22,541 nt of DNA. Source: Serpula lacrymans var. lacrymans S7.9. Lineage: Eukaryota > Basidiomycota > Agaricomycetes > Boletales > Serpulaceae. Of this stretch, positions 7,879 through 18,034 are shown piece by piece. The number at the start of each line of letters is the position of its first letter. The first letter of the stretch is position 1. The stretch is from assembly GCF_000218685.1 (NCBI RefSeq), contig NW_006763311.1:1-22541 (forward strand), given 5' to 3'. The position numbers and the translations under genes were made by a program. The notes below the pieces were generated by a model, which was given only the letters and a program-made list of their open reading frames with translations, was not told the DNA's origin and made no database searches.

Positions 7879-10834
7879 ATGCCTCTGTGTCCATCTGCAG
7901 ACTGCCCACAAAAGGATTTTGGGACTTGGGAAGAAGTTCTGAACCATTTGAACAATCTATTGACTCACTGCTTAATCAATTTCAATAATAGTGGACGATT
8001 ACAAGATCACTCAGGATTTCAGTACCACGGCACTTCAGGTATGACATTTGGCAATGCTGATAACATCATCCAGCAAATACAAAAGGACGATCTGGCAAAG
8101 TATCGAAAGAAAAACATATACTATCCCTTCAAAGATCGAGATGAGTGGGACTTTGTCAAGTTCCTCTGTGAGAACATGAACAGAAGTCAGATCGATCATT
8201 TTCTGAAGCTCAAATGGGTGAGTTCTTTCTGTGAACAATTATATTAAAGCATACATAACTGTAGTGCATGCATATTAGGTTCAGGATGGCAATCCCTCCT
8301 TCTCCTCAGTGCATACTCTGTTTTTCTGGATCGAATCATTGCCTAGCGGCTCCCGGTGGCAATTGCAAGAAATAAAAGTTGAAGGATACAAAACCGCCAA
8401 GCCAATGATCCTTCTTTGGAGGGACGGCTTAGAAGTTGCACGGCACTTATTTGCAAACCCGGTGTTCGCCAACCACATTGATTTGGATCCCAAAAACGTG
8501 TTTGTAGATTATAATAAGGTGGAGAAGGAGTACGGTGAATTTATGACGGCAGAGTATGCCTGGGAATGCCAGGTGCGCAACATAGCATAGCCATTGGCAC
8601 TTGTTGATGGATCCAACAGGCTGAACTCCCGTTTGGAGCAACTTTACTTGGGATGATTGGGGCTTCTGATAAGACTGTGGTTACAAGAGGGACTGGGGGG
8701 CTTGAAATGCACCCCATATTTTTAACGCTGGCAAATATCCACTCGGAAGTTAGGATGAAAGCTACATCCCATGCCTGGTTGTGTGCTGGCTTTTTATCAA
8801 TTCCCAAGTTTGATTGTTCACATGACCTTCAAACACTTCTTAGTTCTCGAGTCTATCACATGTGCATTGATAAAATTGTTGCAAGCTTGAAGTATTGCGC
8901 TCGCTACGGCCATAAAATCACGGACCCATTTGGGAAGGGACGGCTAGCTTACACCCCACTCGTTGCATGGATTGCAGACCTCCCCGAGCAACAGTTGATT
9001 GCTTGCATTTCAAAAAATTCCTCTCCCATTTTGACAGCTTCACTTAAACAGTTCGGTGATCCATTTGCACACCCTTCATGTCATGGCGATGTCACCTATC
9101 AAAATATCTGCAAACTTGCAAATAGAGTCCACCCGTGGAACAAGATTGTCAAATATCAGGCAGAGGCAAAGAAGTTGGGACTGAGTGGTGTCCACCTCCC
9201 ATTCCGGAGAGATTGGGCAATGTCAGACCCTGCTTCGTTTCTCGTGCCAGAAATTCTTCATACGTGTCATAAATTCTTTTTTGACCATGTCCTCACTTGG
9301 TGTAAAGAGCTTGTGGGCAGAAAAGAGCTTGATCAATGTTTCAAGGTGCTCCACAAACGTATTGGATATCGCCATTTCCACTCCGGGGTCAGCCATGTCA
9401 GACAAATGACTGGACGGGAACATCGTGAAATCCAGAGGACCATCCTAGGAGTCATTGCTGGCTGTGCACCCCCCGTGTTTATTCGAGCTATTTGTGCCAT
9501 CATCGACTTCATCTATCAAGCACAGTCTCCTGTCCACACCACATCTTCTTTAGCTACCATGGTGGACATGTTAAAGGAATTTCATGAAGAGAAAGATGTC
9601 ATACTAATGAAGGGGGCTAGGAAGGGGAAGGAAGGCCCTTTGAAGCACTTTTGGATTCCGAAACTGGAGCTCATGCAAAATTTTGCTTGTTCCATCAAGA
9701 GAATGGGCTCAGTCATGCAATACACGACCGACGTGACTGAACACCTCCTCATCACTCACTGTAAACACCCTTTTAGCCATGGGACTAACCACCATCATGA
9801 CTTCGAGCAGCAGTGTGTCCAGGTCCTATCTGTCCTGGAAAGGCTTTGTGTATTCAGCTTTTACACACTACTGGAGTCTCACGGTCTTGATCTGGTTGGT
9901 GTCATAGTTGAAGAAGAGGACTCAGTGGTAGAGGTCGTCAATCCAGAATTGTTGTGGTTATCCCGAGTGCTCCCGGATGATGATCACAAAGCGGGACCAC
10001 GTCCCATGAGGAACCTGTTCATTGATGGAATCTGGTCACAAGATGGCAACACGGCCTTTTACGTCAACAAAACAGTAGATTTCCCAAAGCTGAGCATTGA
10101 TGATGCCGCAGCAAAATTTGGTCTCGAAGATTTCCGCCCCGCACCCGCCAACTACACATGTCAGCTGAATCAAACACGAAGGTTAGGTGGTCCCTATGAT
10201 TTTCCGTTCACACATGTTCGTGTGTGGTTCAAATTCCGTATACAGCAGCATTCTGTACACAAAGCAAACACTATCATGGCCCCGCAAACTGTACAAGCTC
10301 AAGCCCCTTCTGCAGCAGCCTCTCAAGGAACGTGTGATGCTGTGCTTGCTGGGGATCCTTCTGCCAACGGATCTATAACATGTAGGTCTATCTATTTTAC
10401 TCCTACAAAGCCTGTTGATGTTGATCTTTGACTTGGCATTACAGGTAGTACAAGTCCGAATGGTTTTCCAGCTGATACCCCCCAAAAACACCACCATCCC
10501 CGCCCACCTTTCGCCAATTCTACTCTACGTTCAAAACTTCCGATTTGCGGGACGAAGGAATAGCAAAGGTGTTGTGCTGGAAGAGCCAGACATAGATATG
10601 TTCCTTGTAGAGAGGACATTTTGTTCAATGTTGGACTCATCGGGACAGAAGATGCGGATGGGGGGTATCATTCCTCTCAGCCAGGTTGCATATCCTGTGG
10701 ATCTTATCCCAGTTTTTGGCAGTCATATCGAACCTCAGCTCAATGCAAACAATACCCTGGAGCGACCTACTCAATTTTATCTCAACAATTTCTCAGACAA
10801 AGAAATATATCAAACACCGTTGTCTGAGCTCTAG
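7879..10834 (+). CDS. Plavaka-family transposase, apparently intact
   Basis: Four exons (7879-8217, 8279-8572, 8620-10381, 10449-10834) join to 926 codons without a stop; introns are 61, 47 and 67 nt. The N-terminus has a C2H2-like finger (C4, C9, H23, H30). The body carries Plavaka hallmarks known from basidiomycetes: YYPFKDRDEWDF, VEGYKTAKPMILLWRDGLEV, GASDKTVVTRGTGGLEMHP (D228), ADLPEQQLIA (D331), GLSGVHLPFRRDW, ILHTCHKFFFDHVLTWCKE, RHFHSGVSHVRQMTGREHR (E478/E481) and LLITHCKHPF. These acidic residues are candidates for the DDE catalytic site; assignment is by motif only. The third intron needs the TAG acceptor at 10446-10448; the first AG, at 10443-10444, puts the C-terminal exon out of frame. 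The C-terminus ends FSDKEIYQTPLSEL. The family cuts and pastes DNA. CpG is common here, unlike the decayed flanks, suggesting a recent copy. I did not find its TIRs. Confidence 0.85.
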
Positions 10835-11303
10835 GATTTTGTCTCCCATGTACTTAGTAGTGGTTTGCTCTTACTCCGGCCTGTAACATTTTTGATAGTT
10901 TGTAGTATACTTCATAGTTTTCATCTGTATTGTTGATACTATCAATAGGATTTTATCTGTTATCTTGCCTATGGAGAAGACCTGATGCCGTTTTACAACG
11001 CTTCATCTCATCTTACCGAGCGCTCAAAATAATCAGGTTGACCACTCGTTCCAAAAAAGGTCACCCTCTGTCAGTCCACCAATAATATGCTTTTCCGAGC
11101 TTCGCCACTAGAAGTTCACTCGCATAGTATTAAACGAAAATTTGGGACTTTACAGATGTGTTTCAGCTGAAACCTTTATGTGCTTTTTCCTGGTATGACT
11201 ACCCACACAATGCCGAGTTCAAGCCGAATATGCCGCTCATGGTGCCTTCTCTATTACTACCGAAGCGGGGGTTCCTGCAAAGGTCCTTACTTCGGACCAG
11301 ACT
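10835..11303. other. Spacer downstream of Plavaka
   Basis: No ORF or known RNA is supported. There is a small CCGAAG...CTTCGG inverted repeat near 11259-11295. It is presumably the 3' UTR of Plavaka plus intergenic DNA between convergent genes. Confidence 0.4.
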
Positions 11304-11413
11304 AGTCGGTTAGGTGTGTTAAGCCCATCTCAAGTTTCGGTCCAATCTCGGACAAATTGACTGGCTCATTTTTTTCAACTTGCTCTAGGATTTGCTTAAC
11401 ACACCCACCGACT
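11304..11413. repeat. Short foldback / MITE-like repeat
   Basis: AGTCGGTTAGGTGTGTTAAGC (11304-11324, shown with one extra base) pairs with GCTTAACACACCCACCGACT (11394-11413), one indel in 20. The arms enclose about 70 bp that also contain CAAGTT/AACTTG. No convincing target duplication. It lies 69 bp past the DPB4 stop, probably within its 3' UTR. Confidence 0.5.
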
Positions 11414-11482
11414 GGTTGGAGTCTGAGTCTGCACAAGTAAAATACATCCAGCATTGGGGACCAAGTTTGAAGGACAAATTCA

Positions 11483-12466
11483 TTATTCCTCAGCATCGTC
11501 TGGCAGATCTAAAACCATAGAATCCTCCCTTAGTTCACTGTTCTCGACAGCCATTAAGTCAACAGGCTCTTCTTCCCCCTCACCCTCCTCGTCATCTTCA
11601 TCGATAATCTCGTCCTCCTCTACTCCCTCATCGTCCTCCTCTGCCCCAATATCGGCCAACTCGTCATCGTCTTCTTCTTCATCGTCTTCTTCCATCAAAT
11701 CATCATCTGCTCCGTTAGTGTCGCCCTGAGATATAGACGAAAGGGCTGTTGCTCGTGGCACAGATGTAAACGGGGGCGGAAGAGGTACGGCTCGTTCTTT
11801 TCCTTTGGACCGAGAAGTCGAAGAAATAGATTCTGTCTCCTTGGCCTTTCCTTTACTAGCAGAAGAGCTGGTGGCACCACTTTTCTTCCCTTTGTCACCT
11901 TTCACGTTGTCGCGATACACTACCAATGCGATGATTTAGTTAGTCGACCCTAGTAAAAAGCCACCCAGCAATTACCTTGCAACTCAGCTTGAAGATTGTC
12001 TACGAGGTCTCCGAATTCGATAATTTCAAGGGCTTTGAGGACGTCTGACGCCGAAATGCTTTTGTGTTGTTTCGACTGCGCGACATCGTGAGCGCTGAGA
12101 GAACAAGTGTCAGAACACGAGTGAGCTCGATGAACTGTTATAATCACGTGGCAGCTAGAATAAGATATAGGTTAGGAGATATTAACAATATAGGAGAACT
12201 GAGTCGATCATACCGAGATAGTTGATAAACACGGTTGAGCCTTTGACTAGGGATAAGACCGTATCTTTCTGCAATTTGGAATTTTCGGGTATCTAGTTGA
12301 GGAATGAGGATAAACCTATACTGTAAAAAAAGGGAGGACACACCGACGATTTCGCGATTTTCGTAACCAAGCTTTTTGGCAGCTCAAAGTTCTCTATGCC
12401 TTCTGATACTAGGTCTTGCTGGGCTTGTGCAGATATTGGCCCCGATGTGGCATCTTTGCGAGGCAT
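11483..12466 (-). CDS. DPB4: DNA polymerase epsilon subunit D (Dpb4/POLE3)
   Basis: Five exons on the minus strand: 12466-12344, 12292-12214, a 7-nt microexon 12154-12148, 12094-11976 and 11919-11483. They join to 254 aa with introns of 51, 59, 53 and 56 nt. The protein is a histone-fold subunit: helix 1 ELPKSLVTKIAK (about residues 29-40), helix 2 KDTVLSLVKGSTVFINYLAAT-AHDVAQSK (about 50-78) and helix 3 SISASDVLKALEIIEF. VYRDN follows, then a Lys/Ser-rich linker and a very acidic Glu/Asp tail (about 175-254). Dpb4 pairs with Dpb3 in the leading-strand DNA polymerase epsilon and, in other fungi and animals, in CHRAC/ISW2-type remodelers. The microexon supplies the codons for Ala-Ala-Thr; skipping it breaks the frame. 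The start (AAAATGCC) fits the family N-terminus. It is convergent with Plavaka. Confidence 0.9.
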
Positions 12467-12949
12467 TTTCTAAAGTGGGGGATGGCGATGGCTCCAAGGG
12501 AAGTGCGATGGTGAGACTGCAGATTAAGGCTGGAGAATGTGACAATGATCATGCGCCGGACAACTTGAAGTTGCACTCCCCTTAGTTGAAGGGCAACTAT
12601 AGGGAAGTCACCAAATCGGTCGATTTCGATTGTTAACCGATTGTCACGTGACCTGACCCTTTATTTCATCGTAGTGGCGCTTGGCGCCAGTCCCCGACTG
12701 TGGGGTACACAAATCTAAGCCAATGCAAACACGGCTGAAGCCAAGTGGAGCACACGAAAACATTTTTGCATTTCAAAACATAGTTCCTGGACCCGTAGGA
12801 TCCAGGTTTCCATTTCACAATTACGCTGTGATTTTTGCGGACCTTTTATTAATTACTCATCTCATCTCAGTCATCTTCTTATTTGTCCAGCTGCTAAGAC
12901 CTAAGGTCCCACTCTTTTATATCTTTCTTTCTTCCTCATCCTCCACACC
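12467..12949. promoter_or_regulatory. DPB4 upstream region with palindromic sites
   Basis: No gene is supported here. Visible are the perfect palindrome GTCACGTGAC at 12643-12652 (an E-box of the Cbf1/USF type), an adjacent inverted pair AATCGGT (12614-12620) / ACCGATT (12636-12642), and TTGGCGCCA at 12681-12689, which resembles E2F/MBF-type cell-cycle sites. A small hairpin built on AGTTG/CAACT lies near 12567-12595. Cell-cycle control of a replication gene would make sense, but binding is not shown. A TATA-like TTTATATC at about 12917 faces the next plus-strand gene. Confidence 0.4.
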
Positions 12950-14272
12950 ATGGGCAATCAGCAGTCTGCCATCTCTTGATGTGCATGATGATGGCAGTCT
13001 GTTTTTGACCTCAATCCAATCACAATGCACCTTCAAATGTTTGGACCTGGACAAAGAGCAACATGTTCACCACACAATGTACGGCCCCATGGCAAAATCA
13101 TACATGTTATCTTCCCCAACCTTACATCTTTTCTGGATACTTTTGAATTTTTGCAAGTCATTGATTTGTGCTCAATTGCAGCAGCACATGCAGTCTCTGT
13201 AACACATCACTTCAAGAAGGAGAGAACCCTCAATGCAACAGGGTCCAGGTCTGCCCTGGAGGGCCATGTTATTATACTAGTATACTTTATTAAGACAACA
13301 ACAATTCTGCCCAAAAAATTGCACAAAGATGCATCTTACCTGGGGTTACTGCAGTCTCCATTTCTGAATAGTGAATTAGTGAAATGACCAATGATATTCA
13401 ATGTGATGTAAAGACTTACTGTTAAAATCTTCCAACGAGAATTCAGAAACATTGGACTATTGGAATCTAGGAAACAATAACTCAGTTTTGTGTGAATAAA
13501 ACTGAGATGCAATTATACTGTAGTGAGAAGCAAACACTAAAGCGAGAGAGGAAATGTATTCCCATAACTATAGAATAAAAAAGTTGGACTAGAAATGGTT
13601 TATCTACTACTTGAAATATTAGCGTAGGCTCAAATAAAAACATACTCATAAGAGTAGTATAGTAGAATAGCTAAAATATGCCTACACGGACTTCATTGTT
13701 TCTGAGCCATTGAGAAAAAATGGTGCACTGTGTACTATGAAGACCATTTGTGCATCACTTCCGTTGCCTAGATTTTTGGTGAATGGTGTGTATGATAATG
13801 GTATTTCTGTGTGTAGATTAGGAATTGCAAGCAAGGGAAAATGATAAACCATACTGTACATACCTGTTTTAGTTGTTTTTTCACAGACGACAGAAAGTAT
13901 AATAATGTATTGCGGGCCTCAGCAGAGCATTGTACAGCCTCAGGTGGGTAAACAATGTCAATACCGCCCCTTGATATATTTACTCATGGTTTGAGTTCAA
14001 ACACCACTTTTGTTTTCTTAATGTCTTTGGCAGTTGGCTAAGGATGGTGGACTTTTAGTTAATGGAAGTATAATCATGTTTTGGTTATAATATATTACCT
14101 GTTTCATGGTTGGAAAGGTGAAATACAGGGCAATGCACATGGATTTACCGTTGAGATTGAGGATGGCCAGAAGTTGCATGGTGAATATTTGATCATCTTT
14201 GTCAACCCATTGTTCTGCATGGCCTTTAGCATCAACATAACAAGGATTGTTGGATTTTGCAAGCATGGCCAG
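12950..14272 (+). pseudogene. Degenerate multi-exon gene, unrecognised
   Basis: Signs of an old gene: a TATA-like box about 30 bp before ATG 12950 (MGNQQSAIS, then TGA), with coding-like reading continuing in shifted frames. These include DVHDDGSLFLTSIQ, then in the 13025 frame MHLQMFGPGQRATCS, VRPHGKIIHVIFPNLTSF and VIDLCSIAAAHAVS. Downstream, an exon at 13887-13943 (after TTTTTTCACAG, before GTGGGT) joins in phase to 14034 (after TTTGGCAG): LAKDGGLLVNGSIIMFW, then a stop, then in another frame HGWKGEIQGNAHGF and INITRIVGFCKHGQ up to GTGAGC at 14273. The start MGN could suggest N-myristoylation. No family was recognised; joining the pieces into one gene is inference. Confidence 0.3.
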
Positions 14273-15180
14273 GTGAGCAGTGTTACAAATTCCTACAATC
14301 TCTCATTTTCCTTCAAACATTTCCCTTTCTATTTATTGGACTACATTTCCTTATCCAGTGATTATCACCTATCACTGTATCTTCCCACATTATATTTTCT
14401 CATCTTATCTCTTATCTCTCAATTCTTGTACTGTTATCTTATCTTTATATTCCCTTCTTGGACACACAGCCATAGTCTATACCAGCTGATCATAGATCAC
14501 TCAAGGATACTTCTTTTAGTTATATTATGGTCATATGCTTCTGACCTATTATTACTATTCCCCCTAGGATACTCCTTTTTGACTACAACCTCTTGCCCTT
14601 GACCAGGTATTTACGCTATTGGCTCTTACATATAAACCCAGCTTGGAGGAGCTTGGATTTTCTACCTACTCAGTATATAAACCCCTGTATAACAGTAGGA
14701 TAGGACAAGCTGAATCTACTCTATATTTTTTTGCTACCATCATGAAGGGAATGCTCAGCCCTGTCATCTGAGCAACTACATCTTTGACCCTAACAACAAT
14801 CCTCAGTTGTAGGGAAGGATCTTCTATCTATAATCCCTGGGAATGATAGAAGATAGGAATCAATGGTGGCAATACCCATGAGAGTCAAATTACAATCATG
14901 TTGAAGCCTTGATTGTAACAGACAGAACCAGCCAAATCTGGTGCTGTTGAGCAGGCTATCAAAGCCTCTACAAGGACAGGTGCTACAATAGGAGAGGGTG
15001 CATAATACTTCTCACCCTCCAGGGTGGGAGAGCAAGCAAGCAATACAGAAGAGGATTCTGGCGTTGAGTGAGGAGACACTATCAAAATTGTAGATACAAT
15101 ATTGACGGGCTTGTGGCTTTATGTGGTGTTTTTAATACAAATAAAATCAGACATCACATGTCAGCTTAAAGCACATGAGC
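14273..15180. other. AT-rich decayed region with a TATA module
   Basis: A pyrimidine-rich tract (14290-14470) is followed by TATATAAACCCCTGTAT at 14674-14690, the same 17-mer as in the two related TIR elements. It may be a remnant of another mobile element or solo LTR; boundaries are not visible. No coding region is supported. CpG is very rare. Confidence 0.35.
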
Positions 15181-15990
15181 AGAGCAAGAATCTATTGTGG
15201 TGAAATCAGCAGCATCTTGATCAGCAATTGGAGATCCACTGTGGCACTGTCCATCATATTTCCATACCTTATTCTCTGCATCAAATAATCAAGCAGTGAA
15301 ATGGCATCCTCCCTGGTATATAACTCCTTTTAACTTGTATATGACTTGATTGCCTTCCTGATAAGGCAGCAAAATAGTATGGCTGGGTAAAATTGTCAAC
15401 TGTAAAAGATAAATCTGTCTCAAAGACCAGCAGAAGTGGGACATTTTCAAATGATATGTGTGTATCCATAAGTGATCCACATGAACTAGGGCAGGATTGT
15501 GCAATGTGATTTTGGTTGAATAAAAATGCTTCTTTGTGGAGGAAAAGATGAATCCATGTTGTAATTGAAGCAGAAGTTGTTGTGGGATCTACAAAAGAAT
15601 CAGGAGCAAATCTGTACCACAGGTGTGAATTGCACACCAGTGGTAAAATATGCCAAAGAGGTTGTGGATTACAGTTTACAGTACAACCTTTTTGGCAAAC
15701 AAAATATATGCTAGGATTTCAAGGGTCATGTTCTGTCAATATGGAAAATCTCACTAATGGATGCACCAACATTACCTGTGCCCAAAATGCTGAGGATTAT
15801 GCACTGATAGTGATTGTCTAAACTTGTCTCGTAACCGATTAAAGGAAATATGTGAGAATAGATTATCTGTGGAACTGCACAATTTGTCAAATGACTTCGA
15901 CAGACTCTGGCTGAGAGCTGAGCCATTCTTCCACTGTAGTTGTGACAACACCAACAAGATACAGTCTTGGGGCACTGGAGCACAACAGCA
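15180..15990 (-). pseudogene. Degenerate papain-fold peptidase-like fragment
   Basis: Read on the minus strand in two alternating frames: SQLQWKNGSALSQSLSKSF, RLRDKFRQSLSVHNPQHF (about 15960-15775), then YRFAPDSF, VPLLLVFETD, and after a frameshift YKLKGVIYQGGCHFTA, a TGA at 15291-15289, FDAENKVWKYDG, and a final TAA. The pattern of a Phe/Leu-rich strand, then (L)xGVIYxGxxHFTAR, then WxYDG matches the His-box half of a ubiquitin/SUMO-specific peptidase-like family (USPL1/C98-like) that I know as expanded in Agaricomycetes. The TGA sits where that motif normally has Arg. The Cys-box is not convincingly present. The 720 bp from 15108 contain no CpG. Family assignment is moderate at best. Confidence 0.4.
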
Positions 15991-16164
15991 GACAAGCAGA
16001 AGAGTAGTGAGAGGGAGTGGTTACCCCTTAGGTAGGACCGAGTTAGTTGTTGGTAGACAACAGGAGGACTCGCTGAGTCCCTTCCCATGTATTGCTCCTC
16101 TATATATACTAAAATACATGAGGTACTGTATAGTTGTAAATAAAGTTTAAAGTCCGATGTTTAG

Positions 16165-16264
16165 CATGTGACCAGTCACATGATGGGCCTAGACACTGGT
16201 CATGTGACTATAAAAAGTCCGAAATGTAAAGTAAAGTAAATGGTCACATGATCAGTCATGTGAC
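16165..16264. repeat. Cluster of CATGTGAC palindromes
   Basis: The perfect 18-bp palindrome CATGTGACCAGTCACATG (16165-16182), a single TCATGTGACT at 16200-16209, and a 9-bp inverted pair GTCACATGA (16243-16251) / TCATGTGAC (16256-16264) with a 4-nt spacer. The repeated AAAGTCCGA near 16149 and 16214 suggests a partial tandem duplication. These are E-box-like (CAYGTG) sites; a regulatory role is possible but unproven. Confidence 0.5.
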
Positions 16265-16741
16265 TTGGAAAATGAAAAGTAAAAGTACAAAAAAGTGAAG
16301 CGTAAGTAGGTGCTGGTATGTCAATTGTAACAGTAGTTGCCATATAACACTGGACAATTTGTAAATATAAAATAAAGTCATAAAACCACTCTCATACACA
16401 CAGAATCAGTTCTGTGAATCCCAGACACAGCATGCACTTGGAGCTGGTAAGTGATTTACAATTACAGGATGTCTAAGGATACCAGGTTTAGGGGGGGAAG
16501 ACATTATGGGGTGTGAATGCTCACTTGTGGATAATTTGACACACTTTGTTTTACATTTAACAGCTGGTGAATTATCCAACATAGAAGCTTTGCATTGCAC
16601 AATTGTTAAAGAAATCCACATCCTGATAGGTGCATTCTCAAATCCATAAGCACTGGACTGCATCACCATATTCCGGATCACCTTTCGTCTAATGCTGCTC
16701 AGTCAAAGTTATAACAGTGTTTATGGTTTTCCATGCAAGAT
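16265..16741. other. Region without a supported gene
   Basis: A minus-strand frame is open from 16681 to 16406 but begins only with GTG and matches nothing I know. It could be a pseudo-exon of the neighbouring minus-strand fragment. Nothing else is visible. Confidence 0.3.
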
Positions 16742-16933
16742 GGTGCCGATGATGAGAACTGTTGCTAGAAAACCACACGCAAAAAAAGCTAACCAAAAAT
16801 CCTCCCAGATTCCACGGAACTTGTTTATGGGCTTTGCCTCCTAGAACAGTGGGTGGTCTCGTTGTTTGTGGGGGTACATATAATGATTCTTCAAAGTAAA
16901 ACCCAGAGATGTATGGGTGTGGGTTTTGAGGAG
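16742..16933 (+). repeat. Left inverted arm of element copy 2
   Basis: Reverse complement of 17840-18034 with scattered differences. It includes AAACCCAGAGATGTATG and CTTTGCCTCCTAGAACAG. Its relation to the right arm is older than the split from copy 1. Confidence 0.75.
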
Positions 16934-17478
16934 CTACACCTATCACACGCTGCCTGGGACTCACTTGTTCCAAATTGGAACTACTCCTCTCCGTCCCTCG
17001 TTTGATCAGGTGGCCCAACACAACCAGTCCATTGGTAAGGCCATGGAACTGTCGGATTTGGACTAGGTGGTGGACCGGTGGCTCCAGTTTCTTTTTTTTT
17101 CAGCAGAACATTCATTGACACTGCGATTATTTTTGATTTTTGAATCATTTTTATGGACACATATTTTATAGAATGCCTGACTGACAATAAAGGAACTGTG
17201 TTGATACTGATAGTGTTTTGCCTTGCCTTTTTTTTTACTGCATCTTCCCATGACATCATGATTTTCCTGCTCTCTTTTTGCTATTGGACTTTACTTCATG
17301 GCTGTACAAACCTGTGACATTACTCACAGCATTCATTGTTCTATCCCTTTCTTTTCCTTTTTTTGACAATCTTATCCTGTACTACTTACGCAGGATTTGT
17401 CAGCATAAATTCCTTCCTTCATGTTCTTTCTCATTCTTTTTGCACAGCTATACTGTGTATAGCCTACTTTTCTTTTAC

Positions 17479-17495
17479 TATATAAACCCCTGTAT
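17479..17495 (+). promoter_or_regulatory. TATA core-promoter module (element copy 2)
   Basis: TATATAAACCCCTGTAT after a long C/T-rich run. The same module and downstream leader occur in copy 1, and the 17-mer also occurs at 14674-14690. It probably drives a short transcript toward 18034. Confidence 0.45.
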
Positions 17496-17839
17496 TTTAC
17501 CTTGTAAAAAAAAAAGGAACTCAAATCCAGACTTCTTCTCTACTCTCAAGTTCACTACTCACTACTACTTGTGATCCAGTGTGGTCACAACACTTCCCAC
17601 TGCTACCACTGTCAACTGCTGTCATCGTCACTTGTCACTTTTGAAAGTGATTGTCATCCCTTTCGATTAGAGTCCTTCTGAGCACTACAGTCTGTGCGTC
17701 AGGAGCCTGCTATCACTGGGAACCTTGTCACCTCGTCATCCTCGTTGTTCTCAAACCTACCTTGTGCTACAATTAGCAAGGTAGTGCTCATGTATACTCG
17801 TCGATAAGCCCCTATCTTCTATAAATTCAACTATCCCTC

Positions 17840-18034
17840 CTCCTCAAAACCCACACTCATACATCTCTGGGTTTTACTTTGAAGGATTGTTATACGTACC
17901 ACCCCACAAACAACCAGACCACTCCACTGTTCTAGGAGGCAAAGCCCATAAAGAAGTTCCATGGAATCTGGGAGGATTGTGTGTTAGTTTGTTTTGTGTG
18001 TGGTTTTCTAACAGCAGTTCTCATCATCGACACC
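17840..18034 (-). repeat. Right inverted arm of element copy 2
   Basis: Partner of 16742-16933. It is closer (about 97% by eye) to 4598-4795 of copy 1 than to its own left arm. Confidence 0.75.

Larger units (their letters stand above)
16742..18034 (+). mobile_element. TIR element, copy 2 (opposite orientation)
   Basis: Bounded by inverted repeats of about 190 bp (16742-16933 and 17840-18034) with ends GGTGYCGATGATGAG; the arms are roughly 87% alike by eye. The middle, from CTACACCTA at 16934 onward, and the right arm match copy 1 (5690 down to about 4598) at about 95%. Copy 1 has no left arm of this kind; there the ORF continues instead, and here the arm replaces the first 140 codons, leaving only the ORF tail (TYHTLPGTH ... 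MELSDLD, stop). A TATA module is at 17479-17495. No target duplication was found. It may be a foldback derivative of the copy 1 type or the reverse. Confidence 0.6.

Noticed and set aside
9185..9423. Alternative ORFs inside the Plavaka exon
   Set aside because: They overlap strongly conserved transposase motifs in the main frame.
11255..11298. tRNA-like fragment with GGTTC
   Set aside because: No proper T-loop, anticodon arm or acceptor stem could be drawn.
11454..11729. Plus-strand Ser-rich ORF
   Set aside because: It is the antisense of the GAN/GAR-type acidic codons in the DPB4 tail, a low-complexity shadow.
13481..13506. Hairpin CTCAGTTTT / AAAACTGAG as a terminator
   Set aside because: A perfect 9-bp arm, but in AT-rich decayed eukaryotic DNA with no adjacent intact gene; likely chance or element debris.
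15582..15821. Cys-rich plus-strand ORF that might be a small secreted protein
   Set aside because: It has no signal peptide and is antisense to the minus-strand peptidase-like fragment, which carries recognisable motifs.
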